In this document: positions 26,379-33,812 of the stretch, one piece after another
Numbering within the stretch: position 1 is the stretch's first letter
Layout of the letters: each line of letters opens with the position of its first letter
From: Breznakiella homolactica
GTDB taxonomy: Bacteria; Spirochaetota; Spirochaetia; Treponematales; Breznakiellaceae
DNA length: 64,000 nt
Reading direction: 5' to 3'
Assembly: GCF_016616095.2 (NCBI RefSeq)
Contig: NZ_CP067089.2
Coordinates: forward strand, 2,232,001-2,296,000
The notes under the pieces: generated by a model
The model's database searches: none
What the model was told of the DNA's origin: nothing
The model's input: the letters and a program-made list of their open reading frames with translations, nothing else
Translations under genes and position numbers: made by a program

Positions 26379-28128
26379 CGGCAGGGAACCGGGCTCAGCG
26401 GGCCCGGCCCTGTCCTTTGACGGATTTACGTTTAAATACAGAAGCCAATCGGAAGCGACCCTGCACAGAATCCGGTTTTCCGTCCGGCGGGGAGAAAAAA
26501 TCCTCATAGTCGGGCCTTCCGGTTCGGGTAAGTCCACCCTGGCGCACTGTATTAACGGACTCATACCTCACGCTTTTCCCGGCGCAGCCTCGGGGAACCT
26601 CACGATCGGGGAATTTGACGCTCTGTCCCTGGGAATTTTCGATATTTCAAAAAAAGTCGGAACCGTGCTCCAGGATCCGGACAGCCAGTTTGTGGGGCTC
26701 ACCGCGGGGGAAGACATCGCCTTTGCGGCGGAAAATGACTGTATTCCCGTCGGGGAAATGAAACAGCGGGTTCTCAGAACCGCGGGAGTTCTGCATATCG
26801 AAGGCCACCTGGGAAAAGCGCCCCAGGATCTTTCCGGCGGCCAGAAACAGCGGGTTTCCCTCGCGGGGGTCCTGATGGATGAAGTGGACATCCTCCTCTT
26901 CGATGAACCCCTGGCGAACCTCGATCCCGCGGCAGGGCAGGAAACCATAGAACTTATTGACTGGATCCACAAAAATACGGGAAAAACCATATTAATTGTG
27001 GAACACCGGCTCGAGGATGTACTGCACCGGCCGGTGGACCGTATCGTAGTCATTGACCAGGGCTGGATTACCGCGGATCTGCCGCCGGGGGAGCTCCTCG
27101 CTTCGGACATACTGCGGAGAACCGGCATCCGGGAACCGCTGTACCTGACGGCGCTCCGGTACGCCGGGGAAACAATTATACCGGAAATACAGCCCGATAC
27201 CCCCGGGAACATCCGGTTTGATCCGGAAAAGCTTAAACAGTGGGACCGGGATCTGCCGGAACATTCACCGGAAACCCAGGGCCCGGAAATTCTTGATATC
27301 CGGGGGCTTTCGTTCCATTACCCCCAGGATCTCAGCCGGACGCCGGTACTTGAGGATATTTCCTTTACCCTGTACCAGGGGGAATGCGTAAGTCTGGTGG
27401 GACGGAACGGCGCGGGAAAATCGACCCTGGCAAAGATCATCTGCGGTTTCAATGACCCGGTAACGGGCAAACTCCGCTTTGACGGCAGGGATCTTCAAAC
27501 CTTATCAATTAAGGAACGGTCCGAATATATCGGCTACGTGATGCAGAACCCCAACCAGATGATTTCCTTTCCCATGATTTTTGATGAAGCCGCCCTGGGA
27601 CTCAGGTCTCGGGGAATGGGGGAAGCCGAAGTGAAGGACCGGGTATACCAAACCCTGCAAATCTGCGGGCTCTATCCCTTCCGCAACTGGCCGGTGAGCG
27701 CCCTGAGTTTCGGCCAGAAAAAACGGCTTACCATTGCATCTATTCTGGTGATGGGACCATCACTTCTCATCCTTGACGAACCCACCGCCGGGCAGGATTT
27801 CAGGCATTATTCGGAAATCATGGAATTCCTCCGGACGCTGAACCGGAACCAGGGCTTAAGCCTCCTGATGATTACCCATGATATGCACCTCATGCTGGAA
27901 TACACCACCCGGGCGATCGTACTGTCCGGGGGAAGGCTGCTGGCGGACGCGGCGCCTGCGGAGGTCCTCACCGACGATGCGGTTATAGAACAGGCGAGCC
28001 TCAAACGGACGAGCCTCTACGATCTGGCTGTCCGCGGCGGAATCGAAGATCCCAGAACCTTTGTCCAGGGTTTCATCAATTTCGACCGGAAAGTCAGGGA
28101 CCAGGAATTCCCGGAGGGGCCGCGGTGA
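26368..28128 (+). CDS. ECF transporter fused A-A' ATPase (two CbiO/EcfA domains)
   Basis: The 586-residue protein contains two ABC ATPase domains. The first has GPSGSGKST, QDPDSQFVGLT, LSGGQKQRVSLA and LLFDEPLANLD. The second, from about residue 300, has GRNGAGKST, QNPNQMISFP, LSFGQKKRLTIAS and LLILDEPTAGQD. The second signature reads LSFGQ rather than LSGGQ, a variation known in EcfA proteins. It drives the S and T components on either side. Its start overlaps the S gene and its end overlaps the T gene by four bases, indicating translational coupling. Confidence 0.88.
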   Translation: MQNNGREPGSAGPALSFDGFTFKYRSQSEATLHRIRFSVRRGEKILIVGPSGSGKSTLAHCINGLIPHAFPGAASGNLTIGEFDALSLGIFDISKKVGTVLQDPDSQFVGLTAGEDIAFAAENDCIPVGEMKQRVLRTAGVLHIEGHLGKAPQDLSGGQKQRVSLAGVLMDEVDILLFDEPLANLDPAAGQETIELIDWIHKNTGKTILIVEHRLEDVLHRPVDRIVVIDQGWITADLPPGELLASDILRRTGIREPLYLTALRYAGETIIPEIQPDTPGNIRFDPEKLKQWDRDLPEHSPETQGPEILDIRGLSFHYPQDLSRTPVLEDISFTLYQGECVSLVGRNGAGKSTLAKIICGFNDPVTGKLRFDGRDLQTLSIKERSEYIGYVMQNPNQMISFPMIFDEAALGLRSRGMGEAEVKDRVYQTLQICGLYPFRNWPVSALSFGQKKRLTIASILVMGPSLLILDEPTAGQDFRHYSEIMEFLRTLNRNQGLSLLMITHDMHLMLEYTTRAIVLSGGRLLADAAPAEVLTDDAVIEQASLKRTSLYDLAVRGGIEDPRTFVQGFINFDRKVRDQEFPEGPR

Positions 28129-28955
28129 GCCGGTTTATGCTTGCCTATATCGACCGCCCGTCGCCGGTCCACGCGGTTTCGGGAGCGGTAAAACTGGTGG
28201 TATTTATCCTTTGGTCGGTCCTGGCCATGGCAGGCTACGATACCAGGGTTATGGCGGTCCTGGTAGTTATGGGACTGTCCCTGTTTGCGGTATCCGGCAC
28301 AAAACTCCGGGAGGTCTCCTTCATCTTCAAAATGCTGGTCGTCTTTATGGCGCTTAACCTTATTGCCATATATATTTTCGCCCCGGAGCAGGGGGTGGAA
28401 ATTTACGGAACAAAGCATCTTATCCTTAAAGGGATCGGCCGGTATTCCCTCACCTGGGAGCAGCTCTTTTATGAATTCAACATTTTCCTCAAATACTGCA
28501 CCATTGTCCCTATTGCCATACTGCTGATTGTTACCACCCATCCCAGTGAATTCGCGTCGTCCCTCAACCGCATCGGCGTTAACTACTCCATCGCATACGC
28601 GGTCAGCCTTGCCCTGCGGTATATCCCCGATGTCCAGCGGGACTACCAGAACATTTCCCAGGCCCAGCAGGCCCGGGGAATTGAACTGTCCCGGAAGGTT
28701 TCCTGGGTCAAACGGCTTAGGGGTTCCGCCAGGATTCTGCTGCCCCTGGTGCTGTCATCCCTGGAACGGATAGACGCGGTGAGCCACGCCATGGAGCTCC
28801 GCAGTTTCGGCAAATACAAAAAGCGGACCTGGTATTCCTCCCGGCCGTTCTCCCGGATGGACGCGGCGGTCCTGGCAGTTTCACTGGTGTTATTCGGCTT
28901 CGGGATGTGGTTTACCTTCCGTGACGGCAGCCGCTTTTTCAATCCCTTCATCTGA
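28125..28955 (+). CDS. ECF transporter T component (EcfT/CbiQ family)
   Basis: The 276-residue membrane protein has about five transmembrane segments and the two coupling-helix motifs of EcfT: QAQQARGIEL (Ala-Arg-Gly) and SHAMELRSFGKY. These contact the ATPase grooves and couple ATP hydrolysis to toppling of the S component. It is the last gene of the ECF operon and starts inside the stop of the ATPase gene. No terminator is evident in the following 90 bases, which are AT-rich and probably hold the promoter of the next gene. Confidence 0.85.
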   Translation: MSRFMLAYIDRPSPVHAVSGAVKLVVFILWSVLAMAGYDTRVMAVLVVMGLSLFAVSGTKLREVSFIFKMLVVFMALNLIAIYIFAPEQGVEIYGTKHLILKGIGRYSLTWEQLFYEFNIFLKYCTIVPIAILLIVTTHPSEFASSLNRIGVNYSIAYAVSLALRYIPDVQRDYQNISQAQQARGIELSRKVSWVKRLRGSARILLPLVLSSLERIDAVSHAMELRSFGKYKKRTWYSSRPFSRMDAAVLAVSLVLFGFGMWFTFRDGSRFFNPFI

Positions 28956-29048
28956 ATCCAATCTGAAAAAACGAAAAACAATTGGACAATTCCCGGAAAC
29001 TATTATTTAATTAGTGCATTGAATTATTTATTTTACGGATAGTCATAT

Positions 29049-29579
29049 ATGCTGGATGATGTCAGCCGGACACTTACGTATTTTACCGAAATGTATCCCA
29101 ATCCCGGCCCCCGCTCCGCGGCCAGGATTGTTAAGAATGCCTGTTACTACGCCCAACTGCTGCTGGAGGGTGCAGGAGGAATACCCATGTGCAACAGTTT
29201 TGCCAGATCGAGCCTGATATATGCCGGGTTTCCGGAGACCCTCGACAGACAGACGGCGTTGTTTTACCCCTGGAACAGTCCCGGCACGGTATGCAGGACC
29301 GTGGACGATATCAGAAACATAAAAGCCGGCGATGTGGTCGGTTTTTACCGGATGAACCCGCCGCCTGCGCCCTTGGTTCTTTCCCATGTCATGATTGGAA
29401 CGGGCAACTGCCACGCCATCGGATCGAACAATACCTGGTTTACCATAGGAGATATCCGGCCGGGAATTTTCAATCTGAGGTATGAAATCGATATCGGTGC
29501 CGGCTTTTTTACGACCCGGCGTACCAATATCCGTTTTCAGCTGCGCCATACCGAAGCCCGGAACCTTCCCGGGGCGTAA
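29049..29579 (+). CDS. Hypothetical protein with possible NlpC/P60-like Cys-His fold
   Basis: The 176-residue protein has no signal peptide or membrane segment. I do not recognise a named family, but the order of motifs resembles papain-like amidases: PMCNSFARSSLIYAGF near residue 46 (a candidate nucleophile Cys at the start of a helix), then KAGDVVGFYR, then SHVMIGTGNCHAIG near 125 with a candidate catalytic His in a beta strand. Such proteins cleave peptidoglycan stem peptides or other amides. This is a fold guess only. It converges with pfk, with 21 bases between the stops. Confidence 0.5.
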   Translation: MLDDVSRTLTYFTEMYPNPGPRSAARIVKNACYYAQLLLEGAGGIPMCNSFARSSLIYAGFPETLDRQTALFYPWNSPGTVCRTVDDIRNIKAGDVVGFYRMNPPPAPLVLSHVMIGTGNCHAIGSNNTWFTIGDIRPGIFNLRYEIDIGAGFFTTRRTNIRFQLRHTEARNLPGA

Positions 29580-29600
29580 GCGGAAGTATTCCGGTGAAGC

Positions 29601-30707
29601 TTACACCCCCATACAAGTTCCCACGGAAATGGCCGTATCGATCATAAAGTGATCCTCTGGCACGGCCCGCACCTTTCCCGCGGGTTCGCTTAAATCAACG
29701 GAATCCATTTGGTCATGCCTGAGGCAGACCATCCTGCCGTATTCTCCCCGGGCAAGGAGGTCCGCCGCGGCGGTCCCCAGGGAAGTCGCCAGGACGCGGT
29801 CCGAAGCGCTGGGGATGCCGCCGCGCTGGACGTAGCCCAGCACGGTGGCACGGGTCTCCATGCCGGTCTCTTCCTCGATTTCCCGGGCGACCCGGTACCC
29901 GATGGAGGGGGTGGCGGTTTTTTCCCGATGTTTTTTCCGCTCTTTTTTTTCCATTCCCGCTTCCTCCAGCGAAAGCGCCCCTTCGGCGACGACCACGATG
30001 GAAAAGCTTTTTCCCTTTTGGCTGCGTTTGATCAGATGCCGGCCGATGGCTGTTATATCATAGGGAATTTCCGGGATAAGGATGACATCGCCGCCTCCGG
30101 CGACTCCGGAGTACAGGGCGAGCCATCCCGCCTTATGCCCCATGAGTTCAATCACCATGACACGGTTGTGGCTTTCGGCGGTGGTATGGAGCCGGTCTAT
30201 GGCTTCGGTTCCGATGGACAGAGCCGAATGGAACCCGAAACACCGGTCGGTTCCGACGATATCATTGTCAATGGTTTTGGGCAGCCCCACCACATTGAGG
30301 CCTTCCCGGAAAAGCTGATACCCCGTGGTATTGGTTCCGTTTCCGCCGAGGACCACCAGGCAGTCCAGGCCGAGGCTGTGGTACGTTTCCTTTATGGCCG
30401 CAACCTTGTCGCTCTCCCATTCATTTCCCCCGTTTTCGGGGTGGTAATCCTTGAAGGGTTTTTCCCGGCTGGCGCCGAGGATGGTTCCGCCCTGGGTGAG
30501 GATGCCGGAAAAGTCCTCCGGTTTAAGAAGCCGGGTGTCCCCGGTGATAAGCCCTGAATACCCGTTGGCAATACCGATTATGTTCATACCGTACCGGTCG
30601 TGGGCAGCCCGGCAGACCCCGCGGATCGCCGCGTTGAGCCCCGGACAATCGCCGCCGGCGGTCAATATTCCCAGTGTTTTGGTAACACTGCTCCGTTTCT
30701 CAGCCAT
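29601..30707 (-). CDS. pfkA: 6-phosphofructokinase (group III type)
   Basis: The 368-residue protein has the PFK core: GGDCPGLNAAIRG, VLGGNGTNT, PKTIDNDIVGTD and ELMGHKAGWLA. Gly after GGN corresponds to the ATP-using enzymes, whereas Lys in PKTIDND is usual for PPi-dependent and group III enzymes. Asp or Glu of the GGD/GGE motif is Asn here. The phosphoryl donor is most likely ATP, but this needs assay. The enzyme converts fructose 6-phosphate to fructose 1,6-bisphosphate in glycolysis. An AAGGGGA ribosome-binding site precedes the ATG. Confidence 0.85.
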   Translation of the reverse strand: MAEKRSSVTKTLGILTAGGDCPGLNAAIRGVCRAAHDRYGMNIIGIANGYSGLITGDTRLLKPEDFSGILTQGGTILGASREKPFKDYHPENGGNEWESDKVAAIKETYHSLGLDCLVVLGGNGTNTTGYQLFREGLNVVGLPKTIDNDIVGTDRCFGFHSALSIGTEAIDRLHTTAESHNRVMVIELMGHKAGWLALYSGVAGGGDVILIPEIPYDITAIGRHLIKRSQKGKSFSIVVVAEGALSLEEAGMEKKERKKHREKTATPSIGYRVAREIEEETGMETRATVLGYVQRGGIPSASDRVLATSLGTAAADLLARGEYGRMVCLRHDQMDSVDLSEPAGKVRAVPEDHFMIDTAISVGTCMGV

Positions 30708-30916
30708 AAAGATCCCCTTAGGAATGCTGTTTTCTTAAGTATACAACAGACCACCGGAGATTTGTATATCCAGGACGCCGCGGAGCGGAACAGCCGCAGG
30801 AAAAGACACCATAAAAAGCGAAACAAGGAGAAAGCTGAAAAGCTTGGAACCACCGGCTATCCCATCTCCTGAACTTATTTACTTACCTATGTCCTGACTG
30901 GTCAACCGCACCCGCT

Positions 30917-30946
30917 CCGTACCCTTACCGTACCCTTACCGTACCC
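30917..30946. repeat. 11-bp tandem repeat, about 2.7 copies
   Basis: CCGTACCCTTA occurs at 30917-30927 and 30928-30938, and its first eight bases recur at 30939-30946. It lies in the 736-bp gene-free stretch 30708-31443, which also holds an inverted repeat and repeat copy B. Confidence 0.8.
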
Positions 30947-31032
30947 GAAACGTACCACTACCGCTTAAACGGCTTCGCGGAGCCTTCGATTAGGCCGGCT
31001 GTGCTCCCAGTGGAACGGTTCAGGTACGTTTC
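30947..31032. repeat. 10-bp inverted repeat flanking a hairpin-rich loop
   Basis: GAAACGTACC (30947-30956) and GGTACGTTTC (31023-31032) are perfectly complementary. The loop contains a further GGCT/AGCC hairpin. It lies immediately after the tandem repeat and about 60 bp before repeat copy B. No coding potential is seen. Confidence 0.65.
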
Positions 31033-31093
31033 CGCTGCCTGCCGGTATGCAGACAGAACAGCACTTCATACCGAGAAACCAGAAGTGGAGGTG

Positions 31094-31399
31094 GCGTAAG
31101 ACTTGCCGCCCTTGGCGCCAAGTCTTTCAGGAGTTTTGCAGAGCAAAACTCCACACATACTGCGGCAAGGCTGGAGCCAGGGGTCGTGTCCTTCGGACAC
31201 GCGCCGCCCTCCAGCGCAGGGCAGAACCGAGCCGGTTAAGCCGGAAAGCACCCGGCCGTATTGGTAACGCCGGGTCCCTGGACAGAGCGACTTTCGAGGC
31301 CGAAGGCCGCTGAGGAGCCAATCCCCTTTTTATACGACAGGACCCGCGGACCCGGTTACCACGGGTGCTTTCCGGATTGTCAGACCCGGTGCTCCCCCG
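31094..31399 (+). repeat. Complex interspersed repeat, copy B
   Basis: This copy matches 14036-14341 in order and length. It shares the GTAAGACTTGCCGCC hairpin, the GGAGTTTTGC/GCAAAACTCC hairpin, the CCGGCCGTA...GGTAACGCCGGGTCC segment and the reversed loop core (about 31285-31318). The long-range stem pairs CCGGAAAGCACCCG (31241-31254) with 31362-31375, so the A-T pair replaces the C-G pair of copy A. It ends with GCTCCCCC (31391-31398), ten bases before a possible -35. Confidence 0.8.
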
Positions 31400-31408
31400 C
31401 ATAGCGGC

Positions 31409-31446
31409 TTCTCAAAAGGCGTAAACTACGCTAAACTGTGGCCATG
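31409..31446 (+). promoter_or_regulatory. Possible promoter with leaderless spacing before the glycosidase-like gene
   Basis: TTCTCA (31409-31414), a 17-bp spacer, TAAACT (31432-31437), six bases GTGGCC, then ATG at 31444. The -35 is weak. An in-frame GTG at 31438 lies between the -10 and the ATG. Confidence 0.45.
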
Positions 31447-33648
31447 TATAGAGATGGTTTCCGGACCGCATCGAAACGGAATGCGGTCCTTTATATAGCC
31501 CTGCTGGTATTCTGTATTGCCGTCCCCGGAAAAACCGCCGCCCAGACCGCAAGCTCCGCCGGGCCATGGACGTATCTTGCGGGAACTGAGAAAGGCCTCT
31601 ACGGCATAAACCGTTACGGTATTCCCAGCGCGCTCTGGAACGGCGGAGAGGTCCGCAAAATCCTTAAAACAGACTCCTACTGGGCGCTGCTTACGGACCA
31701 GGGAATTCTCGTTTCCCAGGACCTCCGGGTATGGGAACCCAGAAATGAAGGGCTGCCGGTCAAGACCATCAAGGTCTATGAAACCGGAGAAAAATCCTTT
31801 ATCCGGCTTGTCCAGGAGATCAAGGATCTGGAGATTCATCCCGCAGATCCGGATATCATGGTCTGCGCGGTTAAGGACGCGGTTTTTCTGAGCCGTGACG
31901 CCGGAAAAACCTGGCGGAACCTCAGGATGCCGGCGTACCGGACCAACGGGATCAAGGCCGTAGCCGCGGCGGGCATGCCGGAACTGACGGTTTTTCTGTC
32001 CCACAGTACCTACGGAATCCACTACATTCAGCCGGATAAGCCCAACGCGTCCTGGACGGAATTGAACGGGGGACTGGAAAAGCTGGAAACCACCAACAAT
32101 CCCGACGAAATCTCCGATATGGCGGCCGTCCCCGGGGCCGAAACCGGTTCGGAACTGTATGTTTCCCAGACCTTCCGCGGCAGAGTATACCGCCTGGACT
32201 GGGAAACCAAGACATTTGCCATGATCTGGTCCGATGCCGGAGATTTCGGTACCGTCGACTCCCTGAACGCGGGCCGGGACAGTCTGACCTTTATCCGGGA
32301 CGGAAGCATCACCGAACTGGACAGGATAAGCCTTCAGACGAAGGACCGGCAGGATTATTCAGCCGCTATAGAACGGAGCGCCGCGGCCCTGGGAACGGAG
32401 CTTACTGCATTTTACACTGTCCCGAATCCGCTCCAGCCCCGCAGCGAAGGGCTGTCTTTTTCCGAACTGTGGCTGCTCAGGGACGAGGACAGCCGCCTTT
32501 CCCCAAGGCTGGACCTGGCGGACAAAAAGGACGGCCTCTATCTTCCGGTAAACCATGCCATGGATCCCGTATCGCTCCGGCCGTATCTCGAAGTAATCGA
32601 GGAACGGGACCTTAACATGGTTGTAATCGATATGAAGGATGATTACGGCCGTCTCCGCTTTACCCCCAAAAACCCCGAACTAGCCAAAAAGGGCCGGGTA
32701 TTCTGGCCCGTGGACCTGGAAAACCTGGTTAAAACCATGAAGGACCGGGACATTTATATGGTCGCCCGTATCGTGGTATTCAAGGACCCGGAACTGGCGA
32801 AAAAAGAAGGGGGAAAATTCGCGGTCTGGGACGCCGCGGTGAATCAGCCCTGGGCCGGATATTACGAGACCCGCCGGCCCGTACCGGACCCATCGGCGGA
32901 ACCGGAACAGCCCGGACCGCTGCTGCGGGAGATCCGCCCGGATCCGGCGGATCCCGCCTACGAAATCGTCCGTACGTACTACGATGAACGCTGGGTCGAT
33001 CCCTACTCCGAAGAAGTCTGGGAATATACCGCCGCCCTGGCCCAGGAACTGTGCGAGCGGGGATTCGATGAAATCCAGTTCGACTATATCCGGTTTCCCA
33101 CCGACGGTATTAACCTGGGCAGCGCCCAATACCGGTGGCGCGACCCGGGAATGGATATGGAAAGCGCCATGCTGTCCTTTCTGCGCCATGTGCGGTCACG
33201 GATCGACGCGCCCATATCCATAGATATCTACGGAGCCAACGGCTGGTACCGCACCGGCGCCAGGACAGGCCAGGAAGTGGAACTTCTGGCTCCCTATGTC
33301 GACGTTATCTGCCCGATGTATTATCCCAGCCATTTTGAACAGGATTTTCTGGCCCAGTCACCGCCGGAGCTCCGTCCCTACAGGATTTATTACCAGGGGA
33401 CCCAGCGGACGGACCGGATTGCCCGGGGCAGGGTCATTGTGCGCCCCTACGTTCAGGCATTTTTCCTGAATGTCTCTTATGACCGGCAGTATTACAATCT
33501 GGATTACGTCCGCAGGCAGGTTGAGGGTGTCCGTGACGCGGGCAATCCGGGTATCACATACTGGAACAACAGCGGCCGTTACGGGGATATCCCCTTCCCC
33601 GGGGATTTTGACAGCACCGGAACAAAAACACCGGCGTCACAGCGTTAA
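31444..33648 (+). CDS. Exported glycoside-hydrolase-like protein (DUF4015 type) with N-terminal propeller-like region
   Basis: The start ATG 31444 is preferred over the GTG at 31438 because of the promoter position; this gives 734 residues. A signal peptide ends near AAQTASSAG. Residues about 40-320 contain beta-propeller/BNR-like strands (VFLSRDAGKTWRNLRMP). From about 370 the protein follows the putative glycosyl hydrolase family: NMVVIDMKDDYGRLRF, KDRDIYMVARIVVFKD, GFDEIQFDYIRFPTDG, DAPISIDIYGANGWYR and YVDVICPMYYPSH. This is a TIM-barrel layout with Asp-rich strand ends. A carbohydrate target in the envelope or environment is plausible but not shown. Similar proteins occur widely in treponemes. 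Confidence 0.7.
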   Translation: MYRDGFRTASKRNAVLYIALLVFCIAVPGKTAAQTASSAGPWTYLAGTEKGLYGINRYGIPSALWNGGEVRKILKTDSYWALLTDQGILVSQDLRVWEPRNEGLPVKTIKVYETGEKSFIRLVQEIKDLEIHPADPDIMVCAVKDAVFLSRDAGKTWRNLRMPAYRTNGIKAVAAAGMPELTVFLSHSTYGIHYIQPDKPNASWTELNGGLEKLETTNNPDEISDMAAVPGAETGSELYVSQTFRGRVYRLDWETKTFAMIWSDAGDFGTVDSLNAGRDSLTFIRDGSITELDRISLQTKDRQDYSAAIERSAAALGTELTAFYTVPNPLQPRSEGLSFSELWLLRDEDSRLSPRLDLADKKDGLYLPVNHAMDPVSLRPYLEVIEERDLNMVVIDMKDDYGRLRFTPKNPELAKKGRVFWPVDLENLVKTMKDRDIYMVARIVVFKDPELAKKEGGKFAVWDAAVNQPWAGYYETRRPVPDPSAEPEQPGPLLREIRPDPADPAYEIVRTYYDERWVDPYSEEVWEYTAALAQELCERGFDEIQFDYIRFPTDGINLGSAQYRWRDPGMDMESAMLSFLRHVRSRIDAPISIDIYGANGWYRTGARTGQEVELLAPYVDVICPMYYPSHFEQDFLAQSPPELRPYRIYYQGTQRTDRIARGRVIVRPYVQAFFLNVSYDRQYYNLDYVRRQVEGVRDAGNPGITYWNNSGRYGDIPFPGDFDSTGTKTPASQR

Positions 33649-33696
33649 TACATCAGGGCCGCCGCATTACCGCAAACTCTCCGCAGAAGCATGGAA

Positions 33697-33767
33697 CTTC
33701 CAAGCCCGGCCCCGCAGCACCGGTAAAACACGGGTACTTTTCAGCTTGGAAGACTCTGTGCTCCCCC
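33697..33767 (+). repeat. Degenerate end of the complex repeat, copy C
   Basis: The 3' part of copies A and B recurs here: AAAACACGGGTACTTTTCAG, then AGACTCTGTGCTCCCCC. A stem CTTCCAAGC (33697-33705) pairs with GCTTGGAAG (33744-33752), in the place of the long-range stem of A and B. It ends seven bases before the alaS -35. Confidence 0.6.
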
Positions 33768-33774
33768 ACCCACC

Positions 33775-33812
33775 TTGACGAAGGGAGCCCCCTTCCCTAC
33801 TATTACGCAATG
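33775..33812 (+). promoter_or_regulatory. alaS promoter with leaderless spacing
   Basis: TTGACG (33775-33780), a 17-bp spacer, TACTAT (33798-33803), six bases TACGCA, then ATG at 33810. The A of ATG is at the expected transcription start, and no ribosome-binding site exists upstream. Confidence 0.72.
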
